DNA of 64,000 nt, from NCBI RefSeq assembly GCF_019703835.1, contig NZ_AP023055.1:1178001-1242000 (forward strand), in the 5' to 3' direction. Below, piece by piece: positions 43,779-52,674 of the stretch. A program made the position numbers and the translations under genes. The first letter of the stretch is position 1; every line of letters begins with the position of its first letter. This stretch comes from Thaumasiovibrio subtropicus. Lineage in GTDB: Bacteria; Pseudomonadota; Gammaproteobacteria; Enterobacterales; Vibrionaceae. The notes below the pieces were generated by a model that had not been told where the DNA came from, ran no database searches, and saw nothing but the letters and a program-made list of their open reading frames with translations.

Positions 43779-44633
43779 CTACTGAATGGGGAGGTTGATA
43801 TCAACTTCGAAGTATTTATCGACTGGATTGACGACTTTATATGCATCAAATCGGGTTCTATTGTCCAAGCTATAACCACTGTTCGGCAACCAGACATTAA
43901 ACATCCCTTTATAATCATGAGAAATTTCGCTTGAATTACCTTTCGCAGAATAAGTGGCAAACTTCCCACCTTTGAGAATGCGCGTATCCGTGGTGATATG
44001 TGGCGGTATCAGCGTGTCAGCGTCGATTTTTATACAGATATCATAGATACAGCGATTTCTCTCTGTGATATTCGGATCGCTATAACAGACATCAATTAAC
44101 TGTGAGTAATCTTGGACTAGGCTACGGTGGTCGTCGATAAACTTCGGCCAATGTTGGACAAGGTCATCATAGTGACCAATGAAACGCCGATAGAGTACGC
44201 GTATATCTTCCAAGTCTTGAATTACTACATTTTCATCATAATATTCAAATGGTTGATAAATAAACTCTTTGCCATCAACATGGTTTACCACGTCAAACTT
44301 GTTGGTTTTCTTTAGTTTTCTAAACTTTGCAGGAGAAAGCCCGTGGTGCTTGCTAAACGCTGAGCTGTAGTTGGATGAACTATATCCGTAGCCTAAGCCA
44401 ATATGGGTAATACTATTGCCTGTATTTGTGCCAAGCACAATGGCGCTATCTTCCATTTTCAAACGCTTGATCAAGGCGTAGATACTTTCACCTGTCGAAT
44501 CTTTAAACAACCGACCAAGGTGAAACTTCGATAAATTACAATGCCCTGCCACCTCTTCAACACCTAATTCACTGGTAAGGTTGTCGAGTATATATTCAAT
44601 GGCTCTGTTTATCGTTTTGTTTTCTACTTCCAT
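43779..44633 (-). CDS. AraC-family regulator with GyrI-like effector domain
   Basis: 284 residues. Two AraC helix-turn-helices (VEEVAGHCNLSKFHLGRLFK; SITHIGLGYGYSSSNYSSAF, HGLSPAKFR) in residues 1-110, then a GyrI-like ligand-binding domain (IRVLYRRFIGHYDD ... GKFATYSAKG). This is the Rob/SbmC-type order, so a small-molecule effector is likely. No obvious target in the neighbourhood. Confidence 0.85.
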   Translation of the reverse strand: MEVENKTINRAIEYILDNLTSELGVEEVAGHCNLSKFHLGRLFKDSTGESIYALIKRLKMEDSAIVLGTNTGNSITHIGLGYGYSSSNYSSAFSKHHGLSPAKFRKLKKTNKFDVVNHVDGKEFIYQPFEYYDENVVIQDLEDIRVLYRRFIGHYDDLVQHWPKFIDDHRSLVQDYSQLIDVCYSDPNITERNRCIYDICIKIDADTLIPPHITTDTRILKGGKFATYSAKGNSSEISHDYKGMFNVWLPNSGYSLDNRTRFDAYKVVNPVDKYFEVDINLPIQ

Positions 44634-44796
44634 ATATAAACTATTTATCTATCAATAACTTATTTCTAATCAGATTCAACGCACAGCGTGCTGTTCTCAG
44701 TACGCTTTCGATGCGTGTTTTTCGATCTAGATCGCTAAGCCTTCGGCCACGAGACCTTCAAACACTAAATTTTCAAGCATTAGAACTTCCAACCAC

Positions 44797-44853
44797 GCCT
44801 TGCTGATCAGCCTAGGCATTCTCACTGAACAAGCATTTTGTGGTCACTTGAGT
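44797..44853. repeat. Partial, inverted copy of the ATACTCAA repeat
   Basis: Reading the reverse strand: ACTCAAGTGACCACAAAATG then CTTGTTCAGTGAGAATGCCT, colinear with the left end of the element at 20702. It sits within the gene-free stretch 44634-45049. Confidence 0.55.
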
Positions 44854-44913
44854 TTAAAAAAGCACAAATTCAGAAGAAAAGAGAGACAATATTTCGTATC
44901 ATTGCCTGTTCGG

Positions 44914-44933
44914 TAATGATAATGATTATCATA
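44914..44933. promoter_or_regulatory. Fur box upstream of the acylase gene
   Basis: TAATGATAATGATTATCATA is very close to the Fur consensus (GATAATGATAATCATTATC), 117 bases before the acylase start. Confidence 0.8.
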
Positions 44934-45049
44934 TCAAAAGAAAAGGACATTGAGAAAGCAGCGTAGCAACTATCAAACGGACTCGTTTGTTGCTTATACC
45001 CGCTGTTGGGCAAATGTCAGTTAATCGTCGCTATTAGGGTTAAAAAAGC

Positions 45050-47362
45050 ATGACTCAGTTTTCTCAACCTGTTCCAGAAAGCAAAACGTTAACCTATGAA
45101 AATCAGGGAAAGTTTGACCAAGTAGAGATCGTTTGGACCGATAAGGACGTGCCTCGTATCCTAGCAAATAACTACGAGAGCTTAGGCTTTGGCTACGGGT
45201 ACGCCCATGCCCGAGATAGGCTCGTGGAACTCCTTGGGCAGGCTATTGCCATGCGTGGTCAGCGCTCCAAATACTATGGGCCAGACGCCTTCTCGACCTT
45301 AGGCTTCCTAAAAACGACTAATCTGAACTCTGACTTGATGTTCAAGCTTAGGGTGCCCGACGAGTGGGTTAAAGAAGAACTGGAGCGGCTAAACCCAGAA
45401 ACCCAAGATTATATTGTTGGCTACGTCAATGGCCTAAATTTCTTTGTTGATAATCTCTCTGAAACACAGCGCCAGCAGATTATCGGCCAAGAGCCGACGG
45501 TGCGATTTGAAGTTGAGGATGTTGTGCGCTTTACCATGCGCTTTGGGATCATGAAGGAGTTAATCGAGATTGGGCCGCATCTTCTTGCTACTGCCAACTG
45601 TATTGACGGGAATACATCAAGCGATAGTCTGTCACCGCATGATTCCCCAGTTGACGTTGAAGGCGGTTTTGGTAGCAATGCTTGGGCGTACGGTGGCGAT
45701 GTTGTTGAAGGTGGTGGCGCCATCTTGATGGGCAATCCCCATTCCGCTTGGCAAAGAAACCCGCATCAATTGCGTATTTATATGCACCAGTGCCAGCTCA
45801 CCATTCCGGGTGAACTTGATGTCGCAGGCAGCACCTTCTTGGGCTTTCCGCTACCGCTGACGGGCTACAACGCCGATGTCTCATGGAGTATCTTGGATGC
45901 CGCGACGGTAACGCCTTATATCATGCAGCTCATGGACGTTAAGTTTGAACAAGACACGATTAAGTACTTAGTGGATGGCAACTATCAATCTGCGACGCTA
46001 CGCGTCATCGAGATTGAAACACGGCAAGAATCAGGTCAAGTTACCACGCAATCCTACGCGTTTGCTCAATCCCATTTAGGGACACTTTTCAAGCTTCCCC
46101 AATCGCCCAACAAGCCCGCTGGCTGGTACGCAATGACCAACCCGGGCGAGTGCAACGCCAAGGGGTTAGATCAGTTTTTATCGGCGGCAAAAGCGCGTTC
46201 AACAAGAGCATTTATCGAGCAGATAGAGCAACACCGCGGTGTGCTTTGTCAGCTTGTTGTTGCAGACAAACATGGCGATGTGGGGTATGTGATCGCTGGT
46301 AATGTTCCGCCAATCACCGACGAAGCGATGGCAGATGCGCACGTTGGTATTGAAGGCGTTGCATTTAACGTCTTAGACGGAACTCAGTCTAAAAATACCT
46401 TCCGTGATCAAAACCAACGACCTCTACAAGCGGCCAAATCTTTTTATCCGAACATTGTCTCGCGTGGCATCATCCACAATACCAATAATAGCTATAAGTA
46501 CAGCGAATTTGGTCAGCAGCAACCTGACTATCCATCAGTTTTTGGTCAGCATAGACAACAGCATACCTTAGCCGCCGCAAGACTTGACTATGATCCTCGC
46601 CTCATCATGTCAAATAAGCGAATGCAAGAGATCAGTGCAAACGGCAAGATAGACACTCAGCAAGCACTCGAAGTCGTGTTTGATAACCGAAACTATGCTG
46701 CAGAAACCTTCCTAGATTGGATCTTGACGCTAGAACCCAACGATTGCTCAACGCCACTCAAGCACGCCTTTCAGGTATTAGCAAACTGGGATCGCAAGAA
46801 CAACGCCGACAGTCGCGGTGCACTTCTGTTTCATCAGCTATGGGGGAAGGTTGTAAGGGCCAAACTCGTTAAAGTGAGCGGATTTGGTGATCCTGAAGTG
46901 GAATCTGAACTCTCCACCTCATTACAAAGCCAACAATTCATAGTGGCGGCACTGGAGCACTCCATCACAGAATTAGAGCAACTTGGCTTTACCTTAAATG
47001 CTGCGTGGGGGACCGTGCTCTATCAGACTGCTGACAACCGCCCTATCGCGATGCATGGTGGATCTTATGAGCAAGGCCTGCTCAACGGCGAAATGCCCGC
47101 TGAACTAACACGTGACGGCTTTTCCTACATCTTATTTGGCACTGCCTATCTTCAGTTAACTGAGTGGCAAGGAGATACGATTTGCCCACAGGTGTTATTG
47201 GCACACGGTCAGCGCGACGGCGTAGGTTCAGAAGCACGTAGCTGTCAGTTGCAAATGTTTCTGGATAAATCGCTGTACCCAATGCCCTATAGCCCCCGAC
47301 AGTGGGAGAATACTTATCTCACCCATAAAGTGACTATTACCCGCGCTGACCTTGTTTCTTAG
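45050..47362 (+). CDS. Penicillin/AHL acylase-type Ntn hydrolase, PvdQ-like, without signal peptide
   Basis: 770 residues. PvdQ-like landmarks: ESLGFGYGYAHARDRL, RGQRSKYYG, and GGFGSNAWAYGG, in which Ser209 would become the N-terminal nucleophile of the beta chain after self-cleavage. NNSYKYSEF and LDYDPRL are later family points. An in-frame stop just upstream fixes the start, and no signal peptide is visible, unlike periplasmic PvdQ and penicillin acylases. Alpha chain would be about 208 residues. A Fur box lies upstream and a TonB receptor and an esterase follow, pointing to siderophore processing or uptake; AHL hydrolysis is the alternative. Confidence 0.85.
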   Translation: MTQFSQPVPESKTLTYENQGKFDQVEIVWTDKDVPRILANNYESLGFGYGYAHARDRLVELLGQAIAMRGQRSKYYGPDAFSTLGFLKTTNLNSDLMFKLRVPDEWVKEELERLNPETQDYIVGYVNGLNFFVDNLSETQRQQIIGQEPTVRFEVEDVVRFTMRFGIMKELIEIGPHLLATANCIDGNTSSDSLSPHDSPVDVEGGFGSNAWAYGGDVVEGGGAILMGNPHSAWQRNPHQLRIYMHQCQLTIPGELDVAGSTFLGFPLPLTGYNADVSWSILDAATVTPYIMQLMDVKFEQDTIKYLVDGNYQSATLRVIEIETRQESGQVTTQSYAFAQSHLGTLFKLPQSPNKPAGWYAMTNPGECNAKGLDQFLSAAKARSTRAFIEQIEQHRGVLCQLVVADKHGDVGYVIAGNVPPITDEAMADAHVGIEGVAFNVLDGTQSKNTFRDQNQRPLQAAKSFYPNIVSRGIIHNTNNSYKYSEFGQQQPDYPSVFGQHRQQHTLAAARLDYDPRLIMSNKRMQEISANGKIDTQQALEVVFDNRNYAAETFLDWILTLEPNDCSTPLKHAFQVLANWDRKNNADSRGALLFHQLWGKVVRAKLVKVSGFGDPEVESELSTSLQSQQFIVAALEHSITELEQLGFTLNAAWGTVLYQTADNRPIAMHGGSYEQGLLNGEMPAELTRDGFSYILFGTAYLQLTEWQGDTICPQVLLAHGQRDGVGSEARSCQLQMFLDKSLYPMPYSPRQWENTYLTHKVTITRADLVS

Positions 47363-47447
47363 GCTCACCCCAAGCAGCGTCAGAGGCTGAGTCAGAGAGG
47401 TTTTCTCGGTTTTACCTGACCTCTTTGGCTATATACTCATCGACACT

Positions 47448-47485
47448 CACCTGATGATTCCCCCTGAATCATCAGGTGTATTTTT
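47448..47485 (+). terminator. Terminator after the acylase gene
   Basis: A perfect 13-base stem (CACCTGATGATTC/GAATCATCAGGTG) with a 5-base loop, then TATTTTT. The acylase and the receptor are separate transcription units. The rest of 47363-47791 holds only the Fur box and promoter of the receptor. Confidence 0.9.
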
Positions 47486-47620
47486 CCGCACTCTTCTTAT
47501 TCTCCATTCGGCCAAACTCGCCATCATAGCGATCACCCAAAACTCTAATTGCTTGCCTGAACGAAAAGCACAAATTCAGAAGTATGAGCCTATAACAGTT
47601 AGTAAACTACGCCCACCAAT

Positions 47621-47639
47621 GAGAATGGTTATCAAAATC
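47621..47639. promoter_or_regulatory. Fur box upstream of the TonB receptor
   Basis: GAGAATGGTTATCAAAATC matches 15 of 19 positions of the Fur consensus (GATAATGATTATCATTATC). Confidence 0.7.
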
Positions 47640-47791
47640 ATACTATGACGTCACGATAACTAGGACTTTATCTACAAGGGACATGCGCTTTAGAAGGCCA
47701 AGCTGTATCTCCCACGCACTTAACAATGAAGTTATACGAGCCATCAACGCTTGTAATATGGCGACCCACAACACTCTAGGAGAATGACCAA

Positions 47792-49840
47792 ATGGAATTA
47801 CTGCGCACGGAGCGCTTACTGAAAAGCCAGCCAACCAAACACCCTCTCAGCACCCTCGCAGCATCAATCACGGTTGCCTGTTTTGGTATGCACGCAGGGA
47901 TTGCCGTTGCCACAGAAGAAACGACAGACGGAATGGTGCCAGCAGTCGTCGTTTACGGTGACAAGTCTGAGCGTTCACTCCAAGAAACAAGCGCAAGTGT
48001 CATCGTTTATGACCAAGACGCAATGCAGCAAAAGGGCATTAATACCACGCAGGATTTACTGAGAATGAGCCCTAACATTGTCGATACGGGTTACGGTAAC
48101 CAAATTGCGACCATACGAGGCGTTGATGGCTCCGGGCCCGGCGTGGGAGCCGCCGCCTTCATTTCAGGCTCAAAACCCAGACTTAACGTTTCTTTGGATG
48201 GACGCTCGCTGACCTACAATGAACTCGCCTATGGCCCAAATTCAATGTGGGATATGCAGCAAGCAGAGGTGTATCTTGGCCCACAAAGTTACATTCAAGG
48301 CCGAAACTCCATTGCGGGTACGGTAGTCCTAAAATCCAACGCGCCTATTTTTGAGCGTCAATTCGCCGCTAAAGCCGGTTTGGGAAACCATAGCCTACAG
48401 CAGACCGCCATTGTCTATAACGACGTGCTTGTCGATGATCAGGTCGCTTTTCGTATCAGTGCTGATAGGCAGTACCAAGAGAGTGCCGTCGCATTGGTGA
48501 GCTTTGAGCCCGCAGGTGATTCAAAAGAAATCGAATCAAATGTCATTCGCGCTAAGTTACTGGTTGAGCCAAGTAAGATCCCGGATCTCTCTTCGACGAT
48601 TTCCATTTCGCACAATAACAATCGCGCGCCGCAAGGCCAGTATGAACCCGATGATTCACCCAATGCCCCCTTCCCTTCCAAGCGTCCAGTTTATGAAGGT
48701 AAGTCGGACAGCTATGTATGGGACCTCACCTATGGAGTAACACCTAACGTTGAGCTCACACTTAACGCCAACTATACCGATTTTGAAATCGATCGTATTG
48801 TGCCAACTGGCGATAGATTCACTGCGAAAATTGAAGGTAAAGAGCACCATATTGAACCATCACTGAGATACCTCTCTGATTCAGAACAACTGGATCTTTT
48901 GGTCGGAGTAAGATATTTCAGTAATCGCCAAGATGACTTTATTGATGGAATGGGTAGCTACGAAGATAAGACCAAGACCCAATCTGCTTACTTACAAGCT
49001 ATTTATAACTTAAGCCCTAGCTTGGTGCTCACCGCAGTCGGCCGCTATGAAAGTGAAAAACGCTTTAGACGAGGAGGGAATGGTGCGTTTGCTCTGGACC
49101 TTGATGAGACCTACTCCAACTTCTTGCCCAAGCTCGCCTTGGCATGGCACTTCGATAGCAATAACACTTTTGGTGTGAGTGCCGCAAAAGGATTTAGCTC
49201 AGGCGGCGCTGGGATTGATTTCAACGAGAATACAAACTACCTATTTGACGAAGAATCGGTGTGGAACTATGAGTTCTTTACGCGCCACCGTTTAATGGAT
49301 CAAAGCCTGCAACTGACAACAAATCTGTTTTATAACGACTACGACGATTTGCAACAGTTAACAGGCGCAGAGATCTCAAACTTGGATAGTGCAAGGTCCT
49401 ATGGTGCAGAAGCGACTATGGACTGGTATGCAACAGACGATCTCAGTGTGTTCGCTAACATGGGCTTATTGAAGTCAAAAATTAGAGATACTTACAAAAA
49501 TGCCTATGACGGCAAACAATTTGCTCGTGCACCAAAGTTTACCAGCACAGCTGGAATCAATTATTGGTTAGGTGATGTCGAGTTCAATGGTAATGTTCAG
49601 TACGTTGGTGACTATTACTCAACCACAAACAATGATGCTCTGGGAAAAATCTCTAGTTACACTACCGTTAATGCGTCGATTACCTACAACTTCGATTACG
49701 GACACATCAAGCTATTTGCAAATAACCTGTTCGATGCCGACGACGTCATCCTCTACGAAGCACGAAGAGTGGTCTATACCAATTCTCCACTGCTACAAAA
49801 AGCCCGCACGGTCGGCTTGTTGGTAGAACTTGACTTCTAA
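47792..49840 (+). CDS. TonB-dependent outer-membrane receptor
   Basis: 682 residues, AGGAG 8 bases before ATG. Signal peptide (to about residue 40), TonB box-like PAVVVYG, plug domain (QETSASVIVYDQDAMQQKGI, IRGVDGSGPG, EVYLGPQS, RNSIAGTVVLKSNAP) and a 22-strand barrel ending in aromatic VELDF. A Fur box upstream indicates an iron complex or siderophore as ligand. Ligand identity is unknown; the acylase and esterase on either side may process it. Confidence 0.93.
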   Translation: MELLRTERLLKSQPTKHPLSTLAASITVACFGMHAGIAVATEETTDGMVPAVVVYGDKSERSLQETSASVIVYDQDAMQQKGINTTQDLLRMSPNIVDTGYGNQIATIRGVDGSGPGVGAAAFISGSKPRLNVSLDGRSLTYNELAYGPNSMWDMQQAEVYLGPQSYIQGRNSIAGTVVLKSNAPIFERQFAAKAGLGNHSLQQTAIVYNDVLVDDQVAFRISADRQYQESAVALVSFEPAGDSKEIESNVIRAKLLVEPSKIPDLSSTISISHNNNRAPQGQYEPDDSPNAPFPSKRPVYEGKSDSYVWDLTYGVTPNVELTLNANYTDFEIDRIVPTGDRFTAKIEGKEHHIEPSLRYLSDSEQLDLLVGVRYFSNRQDDFIDGMGSYEDKTKTQSAYLQAIYNLSPSLVLTAVGRYESEKRFRRGGNGAFALDLDETYSNFLPKLALAWHFDSNNTFGVSAAKGFSSGGAGIDFNENTNYLFDEESVWNYEFFTRHRLMDQSLQLTTNLFYNDYDDLQQLTGAEISNLDSARSYGAEATMDWYATDDLSVFANMGLLKSKIRDTYKNAYDGKQFARAPKFTSTAGINYWLGDVEFNGNVQYVGDYYSTTNNDALGKISSYTTVNASITYNFDYGHIKLFANNLFDADDVILYEARRVVYTNSPLLQKARTVGLLVELDF

Positions 49841-49850
49841 TCTTAGACGC

Positions 49851-49881
49851 AGACCAGTATCCCTGATGCTGGTCTCTTTTT
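49851..49881 (+). terminator. Terminator between receptor and esterase genes
   Basis: AGACCAG/CTGGTCT stem (49851-49874) followed by CTTTTT. It ends 4 bases before the esterase ATG. Confidence 0.75.
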
Positions 49882-49884
49882 CAC

Positions 49885-51384
49885 ATGGTATACGACAAAG
49901 AAATTCAAATCGATAATGGTAGACTGCTAGGAAGCATTGATCGACAGACCAATATCTCCGTTTTTAAGGGCATTCCTTTTGCAGCCGCTCCTGTCGGCCA
50001 TCTCCGCTGGGCAGCCCCTGAATCCGTTAAACCGTGGCATGGCGTTCGCTCAGCCAAAGAATATGGCGCATCTAGCATCCAAATACCGCCAGAGAAAGGC
50101 TCCTTTTATCAAAAAGAATTCTTGCCTAGACCGCATATTTATGATGAAGACTGCTTATACCTCAATATCTGGGCGCCAGAGGCAAATAATGGCCAACGTT
50201 TACCCGTGCTAGTATGGTTCTACCCCGGTGGTTTTGTTTGGGGGTCAGGCAGTGATACCTCAATCGATGGAACCGAGCTGGCTAAAAAGGGCGTCGTGGT
50301 TGTCACCATAAACTACCGAATCGGTGTACTGGGATTTCTGGCACATCCTGATTTAACGCGAGAATCACCTAACCGCACATCCGGAAACTATGGCTTACTT
50401 GATCAAATCGCAGCGTTAAAATGGGTGCAGCGCAATATCGGTCAGTTTAATGGTGATAAATGTAACGTCACAATTTCTGGGCTCTCTGCGGGAGCAATCA
50501 GCACACATCTCTTATCTGCATCACCGAAAGCAAAGGGGCTATTTCACAAAATTATTGCCCAAAGCGGCTCAGTCTTTGCGATGAAAGGGCATGCAACGCT
50601 TGAAAACAGCGAAGCAGCAGGCATTCGATACGCGGACAGTTTGGGTGCAACGTCTATTCATCAGCTCAGAAAGCGCTCACCTGAAGAATTGCTGTCAAAA
50701 CCTTATAAAGCTTGGCCAGTTGTTGATGGCTGGCTGCTCCCAGACAGCGTAACTAGCATCTATGACAAAGGGCAACAGATTGATGTACCTATGCTTATCG
50801 GAGGTACATCCGACGAAGCAGCGACAATGCCTCGGGGTGTCATTAAACTCAATACATTTTCAATATGGGCGAAAAGCACATTTGGTGATGTCGCCCAAGA
50901 ATATCTAAAACGCTATCCAGCAAAAACAGACGGTGAAGCTTGGGACAATTTTGTTGCTGCGAAAACCGAATCAATTCACTGGGCGACGAGAAAGTGGGCG
51001 TGCCAGCAAAATAACACTGGCACCGAACCTGTCTATCTCTATGCATTTCGCAAAGCACCATCCGGAAAATTTAGCGAACAACATGGCGCCTATCACATGG
51101 GAGATTTGGTCTATGCCTTCAACAATCTCGATACCCTTGATAGACCTTGGACCAAAGAGGACAGAGCGTTGGCCGATTTGATGTCGAGCGCTTGGGTAAA
51201 CTTTGCTAAAACCGGCAACCCAAATGGCGGAACGTTGCCTTTCTGGCCAGCATATACCCGAGCAGATGATGTCATCATGATATTTGATAGTAAAACTGAA
51301 GCAAAAATAGATAGGCGAAACAACACCTTACATCGACTATTTGATAAAGAGTTTAAAGCCAACAGCGCCTATTTGAAGTTATGA
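49885..51384 (+). CDS. Type-B carboxylesterase (no signal peptide)
   Basis: 499 residues. FKGIPFAAAPVG and EDCLYLNIW are type-B signatures; catalytic Ser201 lies in GLSAGA; YHMGDLVYAFNN holds the likely catalytic histidine; GGTSDEA is near the acidic residue. No signal peptide, so it is probably cytoplasmic. The ATG sits directly behind a terminator and has no clear ribosome site, so expression is presumably by read-through from the receptor gene. A siderophore or other ester is a reasonable substrate guess from context. Confidence 0.85.
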   Translation: MVYDKEIQIDNGRLLGSIDRQTNISVFKGIPFAAAPVGHLRWAAPESVKPWHGVRSAKEYGASSIQIPPEKGSFYQKEFLPRPHIYDEDCLYLNIWAPEANNGQRLPVLVWFYPGGFVWGSGSDTSIDGTELAKKGVVVVTINYRIGVLGFLAHPDLTRESPNRTSGNYGLLDQIAALKWVQRNIGQFNGDKCNVTISGLSAGAISTHLLSASPKAKGLFHKIIAQSGSVFAMKGHATLENSEAAGIRYADSLGATSIHQLRKRSPEELLSKPYKAWPVVDGWLLPDSVTSIYDKGQQIDVPMLIGGTSDEAATMPRGVIKLNTFSIWAKSTFGDVAQEYLKRYPAKTDGEAWDNFVAAKTESIHWATRKWACQQNNTGTEPVYLYAFRKAPSGKFSEQHGAYHMGDLVYAFNNLDTLDRPWTKEDRALADLMSSAWVNFAKTGNPNGGTLPFWPAYTRADDVIMIFDSKTEAKIDRRNNTLHRLFDKEFKANSAYLKL

Positions 51385-51387
51385 TTA

Positions 51388-51418
51388 ATACTCAAGCCAC
51401 CTCAAGGTGCTTGAGTAT
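51388..51418. repeat. 31-base mini-palindrome of the ATACTCAA family
   Basis: ATACTCAAGCCACCTCAAGG followed by TGCTTGAGTAT: two terminal repeats joined head to head, with 9-base perfect outer arms. It lies 4 bases after the esterase stop and can form a hairpin. Confidence 0.7.
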
Positions 51419-51496
51419 AACCAGACAACAGCGCTTCCGAGGCTGCTGCTTGTGTTCTTATCGTCCCGAGTGTTTAACCATCACCACACCGCGTAC

Positions 51497-51715
51497 CTAA
51501 GCGACCTCAGCCCTTGCCTGTTTAAACCAAGCTAACACTTGTGCTAAATATTGTTCCCCATACAGCCGCGTAAACTGCTTAGTATAATGATCATTCGGGG
51601 TTTGGAGCGCTTCAATTCGTTGTGAGATGTAGTCCGGGGTTAACTCTAGCCCACACTCTACGGTAATACAGTGCTTCCATTCCTGATAGTTACTTGGTAT
51701 TGCTGCAGATGACAT
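51497..51715 (-). CDS. Small hypothetical protein
   Basis: 72 residues. Contains YQEWKHCITVECGLELTPDYI, conserved-looking, with QRIEALQ and QYLAQVLAWFKQA helices. No signal peptide; ATG preceded by AAGGAGAAG. It resembles small uncharacterised proteins of gammaproteobacteria, function unknown. Confidence 0.65.
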   Translation of the reverse strand: MSSAAIPSNYQEWKHCITVECGLELTPDYISQRIEALQTPNDHYTKQFTRLYGEQYLAQVLAWFKQARAEVA

Positions 51716-51807
51716 AACGTGGCTTCTCCTTAAAACTTGACCTCAGATGTTGTTATAACATAACAATTTATTTAAGTCCCTACCCCTAGGTAAGTATGCC
51801 AGCGTAT

Positions 51808-51966
51808 GTTCGAGTGTTGCCTTATTCGAAACAAGCGCCAAGGCGAGACCTTGACGCTTAGACTCAAAGCGTACATTTTGATTTAGTCCGCTAGATCTTC
51901 AACGTAATGCCTTGCGGACAAACCTAAAAAATCTCGCTGAACAAGCACTTTGAGGCGGCTTGAGTG
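51808..51966. repeat. Partial, inverted copy of the long intergenic repeat
   Basis: On the reverse strand: ACTCAAGCCGCCTCAAAGTG, CTTGTTCAGCGAGATTTTTT, and GATCTAGCGGACTAAATC, colinear with the left half of the element at 20702. The right half is missing. Confidence 0.65.
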
Positions 51967-51981
51967 TTGTGTAAAACACCA

Positions 51982-52674
51982 TCAAGCGAAAATCTCCTCT
52001 TCTTTCAATCTTTGTACCACACGAGCTGGATTCCCGAACGCCACACAGTTATCAGGAATATCGCCCACAACGACACTGTTCGCACCAATCATACAGTTCT
52101 TCCCTATCGTCACACCTTTCATTATCCAAGCCCCTGCTCCTATACCCGTACCACTGCCAATCTTGACCGGTTGAGCACTGAGCCTTGCCATCTCGGTGTC
52201 ATTGCCCCGACCTTTCGTAGTGTGCCCATCACAATCCATAATGGTCACCATAGGGCCTATGCCCACATTATCTCCAATTTCGACATGGCGATAAGACACA
52301 ATCGCAGTGCCCGCCATGTGGACTCGATTACCTATCATAATCTTCCCAGGTGGATTGTCATTGGTTTGCACGCACGTCAGTTTCATGCACTGACTATGGA
52401 AAGGCGGTCGATCACTGTGCGATTCGATAAAACACTGCTCGCCAATTGAAATCGCCCCATTAAAACGCTGGCGATCCAGTGTAGAGAGTGTTGGATCCAG
52501 CGCATATCCTTCAGAATCTCTTATTTTAGTAAAGCAAATCCGAGGAATATTGGAGATGATCGACGTGTTACCAATCTCCAAACCTTGACATCGCAATGAC
52601 GCAGCAAGATCTTCAGCTTGTTGATACTCTTGTTGCTCAGGCAAGCAGATAAAGTCATTTTCATAGGTAGGCAT
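51982..52674 (-). CDS. Hexapeptide-repeat (left-handed beta-helix) acyltransferase
   Basis: 230 residues from ATG 52674, which overlaps the stop of the glycosyltransferase frame (TAATG). An N-terminal region of about 110 residues precedes hexapeptide repeats (IGNRVHMAGTAIV, IGDNVGIGPMVTI, IGSGTGIGAGAWIM, IGKNCMIGANSVVVG) and the closing GNPARVV. It is like maltose or galactoside O-acetyltransferases and would acylate a sugar hydroxyl. Third gene of the hydrolase-glycosyltransferase operon. Confidence 0.85.
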   Translation of the reverse strand: MPTYENDFICLPEQQEYQQAEDLAASLRCQGLEIGNTSIISNIPRICFTKIRDSEGYALDPTLSTLDRQRFNGAISIGEQCFIESHSDRPPFHSQCMKLTCVQTNDNPPGKIMIGNRVHMAGTAIVSYRHVEIGDNVGIGPMVTIMDCDGHTTKGRGNDTEMARLSAQPVKIGSGTGIGAGAWIMKGVTIGKNCMIGANSVVVGDIPDNCVAFGNPARVVQRLKEEEIFA

